Positions 33,901 through 44,975 of a stretch of DNA of 64,000 nucleotides are shown here, piece by piece. A program made the position numbers and the translations under genes. The notes under the pieces are model-generated. The model saw only the letters and a program-made list of their open reading frames with translations, was not told where the DNA came from and made no database searches. The DNA comes from Lichina pygmaea (Eukaryota > Ascomycota > Lichinomycetes > Lichinales > Lichinaceae), in NCBI GenBank assembly GCA_963422465.1, contig OY730169.1:2232001-2296000 (forward strand). Reading direction: 5' to 3'. Position 1 is the stretch's first letter; every line of letters begins with the position of its first letter.

Positions 33901-34633
33901 TGCTGTACAGAGGTCCAGAGGGTGCCTGGGTTCCTGGTTCCATCTTGATCTCGTGGTCAACTCCTGGGCGTAGAGGAGGAAGCTTGTCAGCGTCATCCTT
34001 GCTGAAGACGTCCAGGAACTTGTGGTACTGAGCAGGGAGAAGTGTGGCAGGATCCACACACTTCTTTGGCTTCAACACCTGCTCAATATCTCTCAGAGAA
34101 ACACTGAACACCTGGTGATCTGGCTTGGCAGCAAGGAGAGAAAATGCGGCAGCATTGATGGGGATTGGCGTGGCAGAAAGGGGCTTGGGATCCTGAGGCT
34201 TTCCAGCAGACGTCTTGGCTTCAAGATCCAAAGAGATTGGATAGCCATTGTTTGACTTGAGGCATGCGGATCGGCAGTCATCTGACTTGAACATGATTGA
34301 GGTGTTTGTCCAATCAATGTGTGGCCCGTGCTTCTGGAGCCATGGCATCCCCAGAATCACATCATAGTGAAGACCAGGAGACACAAAGAGAGAGACTTCC
34401 TCCTGGTGCACGCCATGTGCCGTGGTCATGATTGTCTTGGCGAGATGCGTGGTTTGTGACGTCTTGCCATCAAACGATCGCAATGTGCGTGGGTAGGGGA
34501 GAGGTTCTTGGTGAAGAGATTGCGCAAAGGAAGCACCAATGCAGCCAAATGCTGAACAGCCAGAGTCAATAAGAGCATTGCACTTGAATTTCCCATCTAG
34601 GATACAAGGAAGAAACAAGCACTTGCTGTCCAA
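30950..34633 (-). pseudogene. C1 pol
   Basis: Protease (LIDSGCSAFGCIGA), RT (AYVDDILVYSQTLKEH; FGLANAPSTFQNYIND), RNase H (VVETDASDYVSGAVLSQ; VISDHKNLEYF), integrase (CHVCSQAKPARDRQGELL; DFITDLPKS; GHHPETDGQTEQENQ) and a chromodomain near the 3' end. Domain order is standard Ty3/Gypsy. Long intact stretches; few lesions. Confidence 0.93.
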
Positions 34634-34699
34634 TCGCTGGTCTGGAGACAGATAGCCAACATGGAGATCCTTTTCATGTCCTTGGGCGCGACGATGACC

Positions 34700-35661
34700 A
34701 AGGACTACTTGTTTTCCGACTCTGGAGTAGTCTCAACAGTGGCAGACTTGGTGGTGGTCGTGGTGGTGGCAACAACAGGCATACTTTTCGCTGGACAGAA
34801 GGTTGAGACGTGACCCTGGTTCCCACAGTAGAAGCAGAGGCCTTTGCTTCGGCGACGTTCTCGCTCTTCTGGCGTCAGCTTAGAGCGGCTGAGATCCATG
34901 GTAGGACTTGGTGGCTGTGGTGTGAAGGCTGGCTTGATGAACCCTGGACGCAGAACTGAAGCTCCTGACTGTGGAACTGAGGCTTGGGTGGGAGGTGCTT
35001 GACGTGGACGGCAAGAGTTGGCAGAAGTGGCACGCAACTGGTTGTCCTGCAGCTGGCATTCCTCAACAAGCTTCTGATAGCTGATGTCCTTGAGGTTGAT
35101 GCTGACAAGCTGCTTGGCAAGCTCTTCAGAGACAGCACATCAAAGATGGCACTTCAAGGCCTTGTTGTTGAAGCCTGTGCGTGGAGCATACTGATTGAAC
35201 TCTGTGAAGAACTCGGCAAAGGAATGGTTGGCCTGACGTAAGGTGATGAGCTTCCTCTGAGCTAGGAACTCTGGGTCTGGGTTGGAGAAGGTGTTCCGGA
35301 GATCTTGGATGATGTCGTGCCAGTCAATATACTGGCCAGCCGTGATCTTAGCTGAGATGTAGGACTGCGCAGTGCCAGTCGTGCGTGAAAAGACGTACGC
35401 AATCCACGATGTTTCCGTGGGGTACTGGTCAGTGTTGAGCGTCATCTTGAGTGACAGTGACGTGATGAAGCTCTCAAGCTTCTCATGCGTGATTTCCGTG
35501 TTTCCGCCATCACCACTGAAGATCTCTGGGTCAGCAGTGCGTTCAGACTTGGACTTGGGAGTAGTGTTAGTAGCTTGAATTCGCATGAACTCTGCAAACA
35601 TGTTGCGAAGGAACTCGTCATTTCCAGCAACTGGCATGGCTTGGTCTGGTTGTTGAGACAT
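34700..35661 (-). pseudogene. C1 gag
   Basis: Starts MSQQPDQAMPVAGNDEFL. Capsid block (SYISAKITAGQYIDWHDI), Pro/Ser linker and a CCHC knuckle CFYCGNQGHVSTFC (about 34795-34836). Lightly decayed. Confidence 0.9.
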
Positions 35662-35719
35662 GACAAGGACGTGAACGTGGCTTGGTGAAGTGTGTTATGG
35701 TTGGGTAGGTCTTTCGTAG

Positions 35720-35993
35720 TGTGACAAGGCAATGGCAGAGCAGAACTCAAGCCTAACTGATTCGGTAACCTTGACCTGACTTGGCTTGAGACTTGAGACT
35801 TGGATTGATGTACAAGACGAAAGACAAGGAAGGAAGAAAAAGAGAAAGGAAGAGAAGAAGCTGGGGGAGCAGGAGAAGTTCTTATAGGCAGGGGATCAGG
35901 CAACAGCGGAGCAAACAGGCAACAGTGCAGATGGAACTTCCCGGCAAGGTGCGTGACTTGTGCCAGATATGCAACTGGGCCAGAACCGTGACA
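35720..35993 (-). repeat. C1 5' LTR (274 bp, right)
   Basis: Same ends and length as the left copy; four transition differences. Confidence 0.94.
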
Positions 35994-35998
35994 TGCTC

Positions 35999-38579
35999 GC
36001 TCTGTCTGGCTGTCAGTTCGTGGGTGATAGGCTGTAGACATTTTGGGTTTTGTTCCCATGGCTGCACTGATTGTCTTCCAGTAGTTGGATGTGAAGAGTT
36101 TGTCTCTGTCTGTAATGATTGTGATCAGAACTCTGTGGTCTCTGACCAATCTGTCCAGTAAGAGGTGTCCCAACTGTTCTGCTGTGTGGGTCTCCTTGAA
36201 TGGTACCACTATTAGATATTTTGTGAATCTGTCCACTATCACTATAATCAAGTTGTAGGTGATTCCTGTGACTGGGTCTTTGGACTTGGGTAGCTTCGTG
36301 ATGAATTCCATTGACATGTCTTCCCACAGGCCTCTTGGTATCATGTTCAGGTGTCCTTCTCCGTATAGCTTATATCTTCCATGTTTGTTTCTCTGGTATA
36401 GTAGACACTTGCTGATGTAGCTTGTGACATGTTGTCAGAGGTTAATGACATTGTTCCCTGCCTATTGGATAAGGTCTGTGGTCTTGGAGATTCCTGGGTG
36501 ACTATGTGCTGGGTTATCATGGTAGTTCCTTATTAGTTCTTCAGTGTCTTCTGCTGTGAGCTTGTTGATCTGTGGTTAAGGCACCAGGTTTCCTTGCTGG
36601 TCCTGCTGTAAGATTGTTTCTTGGTGTTCATCATCTTCCATGTGGTCTTTTTGTCAGCTTAGTGCATCTGCTCTCCTATTGTCTTGTCCAGGGGTGTACA
36701 AGATCTTGAACTTGTGTTGCCCTAGGAGTTCAGCCTATCTGACTTGCTGTCTGTTCAGCTTCTTGGTTGTCGTGAATGTTGTCAGATTCTTGTGGTCTGT
36801 GAGAACAGTGAGTTCAGAACTGCTTTCCGTGTATACTCTCCAGTGTTTGAGTGTGTTGACAACTGCCAGTAGCTCTTTGTTGTGGATATCATAGTTTTGT
36901 TCCGCTTGTGTCATTTTTCGTGAGTAGTAGGCAACTGGGTGCCACTTGCCATCTGCCTATTGGCATAGACATGCTCCCACTGCCTGATCTGAAGTGTCTG
37001 TCTTGATTTGTGTCGGTTGGCCTGTCTTGAAGTTAAGAAGAACTGGTTCCTTGGCGCAAGTGTCCTTGAGCTGTTGGAATACTTTTTGTTGTCTCTCTGT
37101 CCACCAGTACTCCACGTCCTTCTTCGTGAGTTCTGTCAGTGGTGTTGCCATCTGTGAGTAGTTCTTTATAAACTGTTGGTTGAAGTTGGCAAATCCTAGG
37201 AAGGCTTGTACTTCCTTAACTGATATTGGTGTTGGCTATTGCTGAATCACTTTGATTTTCTCAGGGTTAATCTTGATCCCTTCGATCCCTATAATATATC
37301 TGAGGAATTCAACTTCCAGTTTGTTAAACTCGCACTTCTTTGGGTTGAGCTTGAGCCCTGCCTATTGTAGGCATCATAGAACATCCTTCACATGTTTAGT
37401 ATGTTCCTGTTGTGTGTTCGAGTAGACAAGAATGTTGTCCAGGTAGGTGATAGCTGTTTGGTCCAGGTGTGCTCTGATGATGTTGTTGATCAATGCTTGA
37501 CATGTTGCTGGTGTGTTCGTGAGTCTGAATAGCATAACCAGATACTTGTAGTGTCTGTATTGGGTTCTGAAGGCTGTCTTCCATTCTTCTCCTTTTTTCA
37601 TGTGTATCAGGTTGTATACTCCTTTCAAGTCCAGCTTGGTAAAGATTGTAGCTTGGCTGATCCTGTCTCGCAATTTGTTTGCATTTGGCAACAGATATCA
37701 GTTCTTGATGGTAATGTTGTTGAGTTTCCTGTAATCTACACAAAGTCAAAGACTTCTGTCTTTCTTTGGTGCAAATAGTATTGGGTATCCTGCTGGTGAT
37801 TGAGATTCTCGAATGAAACTCTTTTTCAGGTTTTCCTCCAGGTACTCACGAAGTACTTGGAGCTCTTTCTCTGATAACTGGTAAATTGGTCCAAATCCTG
37901 GCTCTGTCCCTGGTTGCAACTTGATCTCATGATCCCAAGGTTGGTGCTTAGGCAACACTGCTGTTGTTGTCTCTTTCTGAAAGAGGTTATCATACCCAGG
38001 TCAGTACTCTTCAGGGATCTCCAGAGGGTTAACAACTTCCTCTCTCTTCATCTCTGACTGTTTGGCCACCTGGTTCTGGAGTGTGCCTGTCAAGGCAGAC
38101 CTCTTCTTTTGAGAGTTGTCCTTTCTGTCAGTGAGGTTCCACTGAGAACTCCTTCCCTCATCTGTCCACACTTTCTGCGGCTGGTAACAGGTCTGAGCTG
38201 TGTTGTTAGTGCAGTTCCTAAATGTGAGTACTCCTGTCCTCCAGTTAACAACTGGGTTGTGCTTCTTTAGCCAAGGCATCCCCAAATAGATATCCTGAGT
38301 GGCCAACTTGACAATATCAAGGTGGATCCTTTCAGCATAGTGTCTGGTAACTATTTCCATTGGCTGTGTCTTATAGCAGACTAGCTCTGTCTGTCTATTT
38401 GCCATCGCAAGCTGATAGGGCTGCTGCTTGCGTCTCCTTCCAGTGCTGAGAGTGTTGTAGAGTTGTCTCAAGATGTAGTTTCCACTGGCTCCAGAGTCAA
38501 CAAGTGCATATGTCTGTACTGGCGTGTTGGCGTGTAGTGACACAGGCAATCGCAGGTGCTTTGTGTTGCTAGGGGTCAT
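35999..38579 (-). pseudogene. B2 pol, N-terminal part (protease to integrase)
   Basis: Right of C1: integrase core (DRFTKYLIVVPFKETHTAEQ), RNase H, RT and protease (LVDSGASGNYI) of B2 in reverse orientation. Strong similarity to B1 throughout, with dense transitions. Decayed. Confidence 0.88.
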
Positions 38580-39289
38580 GTTGTTGAGCTTCTGATGTCA
38601 CCCCTTAACAAGGGAGTTCAGTCTTTTCCTGATTGAAGTGTCTTTCCACTGACTGGGCAATGGGTCCAGCCATTCCCATCAGTCCTGAGGAATCTGTTCA
38701 TGAATTTGTCTTGCTGATGCTTGTCACATCCAGGCTTGAGGCAATACTGCTAATTGTTGATGTAGCAGTTGTGGTTGTTGCCTTACTGTAGGAACATGAG
38801 GTGTTCATGCCAATCATGTGTGTGCCTGGGGAATGCAGTGTGTTGGTGTTTGTCCCAAAAGTGGATCTCACACACATCCTTCTTGCAGTTGACCCAATGC
38901 TTGTGGCAGGTGGTGTGGTAGGGTGAATGTCCTCCGTACCTCCGTAGTTGTTTGTGGTAGGTGTAGTAGTGCTTTGTGCAAAACCTCCACTGTAGTTCAC
39001 CATGCTGTAGATTTTGTGGGTCCATGCTGTAAGCATAGCTTCCTTGTGGTATTTCTTCTTTGATAGATGTGGGTTTGTCTCAGTCCCCATCAGAGGTGGT
39101 TAAGGGCTCCTGTCCCTTGTCCTGACCTGTCTGTTCTGGTAGGTCCTTGCCTCCTGATGTTGCCAGTTGGTGGGCTGCTTCCAATGTCTGATCGTAGTTG
39201 TCCTATTGTTCAAGAGATAGCTGAGCCTCTCCTGGTGGGTCCTCTGGCTTGATGACATTCCAGTCTCTGTCAAGCGTATTAAGTTGCTG

Positions 39290-40117
39290 TCAGTGCACCT
39301 TGTTCTTTGAATGACAGTCTTTCACCATGTGGCCTAGCTTGCCACAGGCATAGCACTTCAGTGCTTTCCTTTTTTTGTTGTTCCTTCCCTTTGTGAACCT
39401 TCCCTTGTGGTGGACTGCATCCAGTTCCATGGGTGCATAGCCATATAGGTCATGTGGTGGTGCCTTGTTAGGCAGCTTGTAGTGGTTGCTCACATGCCAT
39501 GCAGGGTGGCTGTATCCTCTGTCATGGTGTTTCTCCATCGCTCGCTTGAATAGTTTGTCATCAATGTTGATTGCTTGTGCGATGAGTTCGTCCAGTGTGT
39601 CAACCACTCATCTGTCAAAGGTGATTTCATACTTCATGTTTTCCTTGAGTCCATGTCAGTACATGACCATCAGGGTGTTGTTGTCCCAGTCAGTCAGTAC
39701 TAAGTATTGTTTGAACTGCGTGGTGTACTCTGCGGCTGAGTGTTGTTGCTTGATGTACTGGATCATTTGTATAACCACTTTGTCTTTGTTAGATAGTTCA
39801 AGGATCCTTTTGATCTTGTCCTTGAATTATGTCTATTTTGTCATCTATTCTGTTGTGCTGTTGTGGTCTCTGTTTTCTGAGAGATGTTTGTTGACGTAGG
39901 GCTTGATCCATCAATAAGCATTACCTCTTATGTAAGTGGTTGTGAAGAGGGGCCACTTTTCCTTAGGCAGCTTTGTCTCTGGTTGGAATTGAAAGTAGAC
40001 TTGGAGTTGCATGAGCCAGTTGTCAACCTTGTTCCTTTCACTGTAGAACAGGTCTGGCTTGGCAACACTAATCTTTCCATCTGGGAAGTTGGGGTTGGTT
40101 GCTCTTGAGGTACTCAT
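39290..40117 (-). pseudogene. B2 gag
   Basis: Starts MSTSRATNPNFPDGKISVAK and contains the CCHC knuckle CYACGKLGHMVKDC, as in B1. Decayed. Confidence 0.84.
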
Positions 40118-40135
40118 CCTTGAGGGTCTTCAAAG

Positions 40136-40680
40136 TGTTGCAGTCTGTACTGTACTGTCCTATCTGAGTATAGGATTAGGGCAAGAGGTGGAAGGCAGGT
40201 TGGTTCTCGCAGGAGAGGAGTGTCAAGGAGTGCGAAGGGGTTTGGTGGAATGTGGTGGTGGTGACACCTGATCAATGGCTTTGTACCAAAGGATTGTATT
40301 GAAGTAGATCTAGTTGTCTGGATCACAACATGAGTTGAAGATGATTGTTCTATAAGAGAACTATCACCAGACTATATAGTGCTCAGTTTGTGAGCACAGT
40401 GAGCTCTGCTCACTTTGCTCACTTGTTCATGCACACTGCGGTGAGCTGGGTGAGCTCTGCTCACTTTGCTCACTTTTCATGCACGCTGCGGTGAGCTGGG
40501 TGAGCTCTGCTCACTTTGCTCACTTGTTCGTGCATATGCATGCTGCGGCAAGCACCCCCTGGTTTGTCTCACCGGTCACGTGACTGGTTCCCGTGTCACG
40601 CTGTCTGGTACTTCTGTCCAGTATTCTGTCTGCTGCTTTCTGTGAGTATATAAAGACTGTGTTCCTTCTGGGTTGTAACA
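40136..40680 (-). repeat. B2 5' LTR (545 bp, right)
   Basis: Reverse-oriented B LTR with three hairpin cores, 65 bp longer than its partner because of array copy number. Confidence 0.93.
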
Positions 40681-40685
40681 TAACA

Positions 40686-43160
40686 CTAAAATGTGCAAAC
40701 TGCAAGGGAAACCACCCAGCCTGGTCAAAGTCCTGCCAGAAAAAAACAGAAAGTAATCCAGAAAGTAAGAGAGGTATTGCTAGCAAGACCAGGGAGGTAC
40801 ACAACAGCTCCCAGACTAGCTCTACCTCAGACTCCCTCAACACAAGAAAAAGGGCCAAGTCTACAAGACAGACAAGAGGCTAAGAAAAAAAAACAAGGGG
40901 AAGTACCAAGAGTATGCTCAAGCTCAAGACTGAACACCCAGCTCTCTACTTTCCCTCTTGCACAGAACTCAGAGTTCCAAATCAACATACCCAGAAAAAA
41001 AACTATTAAGATCTTAGAAGACTCTAGCCAAGAGAATTAATAAGTTACTCCACACTTAACCTTCTCCAGTACAATGTCTAGAAAAGCCAGACATACCAAG
41101 AACTTCTACTGGCAAACTCTAGACTACAGGAAGTGGACATCATCACTCTGCAAGAACTCTGGAAAAACCCCCACCAAGAATCAAGCATCTCTACAACATT
41201 CTCAGCCTTCTACTCTTTACAAAGCCAGGAGCTAGGGAGAACACTTGTTCTTGTTAACAGAAGAATTTTGCAGTTATCTATAAGTCTAATTTTCTAGAGT
41301 AAAGATCTAGTCTTCTTGGAGATAAGAGTTCAAACAAAGTTATTCTGGATCCACAATCTCTATTTCACACCCACAAGCCAAAGAAACTACAGAGAGTCAG
41401 CTCAGACTCTTCTAGACCTACTGGAACAAGCTATCCAAAAAGAGGGTGAATATATTCTCCTGACAGACTTAAATCTCCACCACCCAAGTTGGTCAAAGTC
41501 AAGCCAGCTATACTCAGAACTGGCTTTATCCTTCAAGAACCTAACAGACAAATAGAGACTAGAGCTGGCAATAGCTCCCTACACACCAACAAGAGCAAGA
41601 ACTCTTCTAGAACCACCTTCATCAGTAATTGATCTTTCTTTTATTTCAAGTTCTCTACTTAATTCTCTTATTTACTCACAAATTAACATGAGATTCCACA
41701 CAGAGTCAGACCACAGACCAGTGCACACAATTCTCAGTCTGGAGACTCCAAGAAAAACCAGAACAGACAAAAAGAACTGGAGAACTCTGGATGCTAGTCA
41801 AGCAAGACAAGAAGCTGACAACCTACTACCTATTCCACCTCTAACTAGCAAGAAAGAAGTGGATGATTACCTGGAACAACTAGACAAAACTCTCCAAGAA
41901 ATTGCAAACAAGACAACCCAACCTTGCAAAAAGTCCAGGTATACAGTACTATGGTGGAACCAGGAAATCAAAGAAATAATCCAGGAGGAAAGAAAAGTAA
42001 GAAGAAAAGTACTCCAAGGCCAAGAGGAAACCACCAGACTGGAGGAGATAACTAAAAAGAAAAAGAGTCTGATCAGACAAGCTAAAAGAAAGATATTCAG
42101 AACATATCTCCACCAGCTAGCAGAAACCCAGAACTACTGGAGAATTGCCAAATAGGGAAAAGAAAAAGCTGGCAAAGTTCCTGACCTACCAATAGTCCCA
42201 GAACTTATAGGATAACAAGGACAGCTGGCAAAGTCTTTTGAAAAGAAAACAGAAGCTTTCAGGACTTAATTCTTCCCTCTTCCCCTACAGCCAGAGCCAG
42301 AGGAACAGGACCTACCAGAAGAAACCCAGGAATAGCAACTATCCCAAGAAGTCTTCAAGGAAGAAGTACAAGAGGTTCTAAAGAAGAAAAACCCTCTCTC
42401 AGCACCAGGCCAAGACACTCTACCAAATAGATTTCTAAGAGCACTGGGAGACCCCTTCAACAAAAGAATTGCCAAGGTTTTGGAGGCTTGCTGGAGACTG
42501 GAATACTTCCCAGACAGGTACAAGTCAGCCAAGACAATCTGCCTAAGGAAACCTGGCAAGGGATTCTACTGTCAAGCAAAAGCATGGTGTCCTATAGCTC
42601 TCCTGAATACAATTAGGAAGCTAATAGAAGCTATTGTAGCTGCAAGACTAAGTGAACTAGCTGAGAAAGAAAATCTCTTGCCAGAAATCCAGATAGAATT
42701 CAGAAAAGAAAGATCAACAGAATCAGTACTTTTTCTTCTGACCTCCCAGGTAGAAAAGATCTGGAAAGAAGGAATAGTTGCTAGTCTTCTCTCTCTGAAC
42801 ATCTCTGGAGTCCATGACAGAGTCTTACCAGAAGTCCTCAGAAAGATCCTGATTAAGAGAAAGATTCCTAAGTGGTTTGTATTCTAGATCTTTTCTTTCA
42901 CTACTTCATGTACTACCTCTCTTGTGTTTGATGACTCAGAGTCCCCCCAGTTCCCTATATACTGTGAAGTCTCTTAAGGATCACCTTTCTCTTCTATTCT
43001 ATTTCTTTTCTATATCTCAGAACTGCACAATACTATACACACCCCTGAGAAAGAAGTTTCAGCACTTGGTTTTGCAGATAACACTAATCTTCTTGCATTC
43101 TCCTCTTCCTTGAAAAGCAACCTTCTCAAGTTGAAGTCTACACATTCCAAATGTCAGGAC
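40686..43160 (+). mobile_element. LINE-1, piece 3 (end of ORF1, ORF2 EN-RT)
   Basis: LINE-1 continues after B2 at the duplicated TAACA and runs to the C2 insertion. It carries the last ORF1 knuckle and ORF2 through RT motif C. The 3' end lies beyond the window, on the far side of C2. Confidence 0.87.
41055..43160 (+). pseudogene. LINE-1 ORF2 (endonuclease + reverse transcriptase), 3' cut by C2
   Basis: AP-type endonuclease: QYNV near the start, TLQELWKNP, LLTDLNLHHPSW, and the SDHRPV motif (about 41707-41724). A long linker with KNWRTLDAS follows. RT begins near 42350 (NPLSAPGQDTLPNRFLRAL), with RYKSAKTICLRKPGKG, CPIALLNTIRKLIEAI and the motif C region GFADNTNLLAF (about 43072-43104, Asn in place of the second catalytic Asp). 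Several stops and shifts interrupt it. Tad1/Jockey-type order; RNase H not reached. Inactive. Confidence 0.85.
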
Positions 43161-43462
43161 TGTGACAAGGCAATAGCAGAGCAGAACTCAAGCCTAACTG
43201 ATTCAGTAACCTTGACCTGACTTGGCTTGAGACTTGAGACTTGGATTGATGTACAAGACGAAAGACAAGGAAGAAAGAAAAAGAGAAAAGAAGAGAAGAA
43301 GCTGGGGGAGCAGGAGAAGTTCTTATAGACAGAGGATCAGGCAACAGCGGAGCAAACAGGCAACAGTGCAGATAGAACTTCCCGGCAAGGTGTGTGCAGA
43401 TGGAACTTCCCGGCAAGGTGTGTGACTTGTGCCAGATATACAACAGGGCCAGAACTGTGACA
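43161..43462 (-). repeat. C2 3' LTR (302 bp)
   Basis: Family C LTR with a 28-bp internal tandem duplication (the word GAACTTCCCGGCAAGGTGTG occurs twice, about 43376-43421), which accounts exactly for the excess over 274 bp. Confidence 0.9.
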
Positions 43463-43469
43463 TTACCCC

Positions 43470-44962
43470 TCTCCTTCACATAGCGAACTCCTGTAAGCCT
43501 CAGGCCGCTTGTGGGTGTAGTTCTATAACTGTGGTTTCCTTGGGTATTTCTTATAGAAGTTGTAGATGGCGTCTTTAGTGTTGTCAAGATACTCAATAGA
43601 CTTTTCAGTGGCATCTTCAATTGGCTATCTGGACTATTTGACCAGGTACTTGAACTTCTGTCAAGATATTGCTGGCTTGGAGTCAAGGATTTCTTCAACC
43701 TGGAACTCTTCATCTGTGTCTTGACCAATGACAGGGCCAGAGTGTTCATTTGATTGGCCAGGGATAGGATTAGCAGGTGTCAGATGTAGAAGGGAAACAT
43801 GAAAGACAGAGTGGATCTTGAGAGTGTGTGGAAGCTCCAGATAGCAGGCACAGCTTCCGACTGTCTTCAACACCTTGAATAGTCCAATCCACTTGTTGTC
43901 AAGCTTTTTGCATGGGTGGTGTGTCCTGATGTTCTTGGTATTCAGCCAAACAAGATCTCCAGTTTGATAGGATAGTGACAGGACTTGATACAAATTGGCA
44001 GTGTGAGCTTGAGCTTCCTGGGATAGTCAGAGTTCAGCTTGCAACTGTTCCAGAATCTGCGTTATTTCTCCAGAGATTTCTATAGCATCTTGGTTGCAGG
44101 TTTCACTCGTGGGTGTGATACTGAGCTGTGGATAGAACTCTTTGTTGGCAAAGAACAGTGACATGCCAGAGGAATCAGACTGGAAGTTGTTCTGCGTGAA
44201 CTCTGCCAGAGGAAGCCATTGGACCCAGTCATCTTGGAGATAGTTGACATAAGATCTCAGGTAGCATTCAAGCTCCTGATTCTCTTGTTCTGTCTGACCA
44301 TCTGTCTCTGGGTGGTGTTCTGAGGATAGTCGTAGCATGATGTCAAGATGGGCACAGAGTACTTTCCAGAATAAGCTGACAAACTGACCTTCTCTGTCTG
44401 AGACAATACTCCTGGGTAAGCCATGAGTACAGACAACAAACTGGATGAACATCTGGACAAGATGTGAGGTTGTTATCTCAGCACATAGCACAAAGTGGTG
44501 TTCTTTGGTGAGACAGTCAGTGATGACCCAGATATGCTTGGCACCAGGGAAGCAGGCATCTCTTGACTTGGGTAAGTCAGTAATGAAATCCATAGCCAGA
44601 TGCTGCCAACATTGCTGAGGTATGGGAAGAGACAGCAGCTCTCCTTGGTGATCACAGGTAGACTTTGCTTGAGAGTAGACATGACAATTCCTGATGTACT
44701 GCTGTATGATGTTCACTATCTTTGGCTAATAGTACTAACAAGACAGAAGATTATGGGTTTTGGCAATCCCAGTGTGGCTAGCTATTGCTTAGTCATGGGC
44801 TTCTTGGAACAGGTGTAGGTGTAGCTTATTGTTCTCAGGGATCCAGAGTCAGTTCTTGTAGAAAAGATAGTTATTTTCCAAGCTGCAGTCTGAGAGAGAT
44901 ACTTCTTGGCTGTGCCTGACACTATCTCTTAGCATCTGTGACACTGTTACCACTGGATCACC
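43470..44962 (-). pseudogene. C2 pol, integrase and chromodomain part
   Basis: Integrase core (DFITDLPKSRDACFPGAKH; HHPETDGQTEQENQ) and C-terminal region (WLNTKNIRTHHPCKKLDNKW) of family C. Ends at the LINE-2 insertion. Decayed. Confidence 0.85.
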
Positions 44963-44975
44963 TTCAGCAAGATTG

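Larger units (their letters stand above)
30670..35993 (-). mobile_element. Element C1: compact Ty3/Gypsy chromovirus nested in B2
   Basis: 5,324 bp, inserted in the B2 integrase region with TSD TGCTC (30665-30669, 35994-35998). B1 shows the empty site near 23,245. LTRs are both 274 bp and differ at four positions, all transitions (about 1.5%), so it is among the youngest elements. Gag, protease, RT, RNase H, integrase and chromodomain are recognisable. No antisense frame and no hairpin array. Broken by about five lesions. Confidence 0.95.
28986..40680 (-). mobile_element. Element B2: Ty3/Gypsy chromovirus (minus), with C1 nested
   Basis: Second copy of family B, in reverse orientation, inserted in LINE-1 ORF1 with TSD TAACA (28981-28985, 40681-40685). 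About 6.4 kb without C1. On the plus strand it reads: 3' LTR, antisense frame, chromodomain and integrase, C1, rest of integrase, RNase H, RT, protease, gag, 5' LTR. Broken with many lesions (tens), more decayed than B1. Confidence 0.94.
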
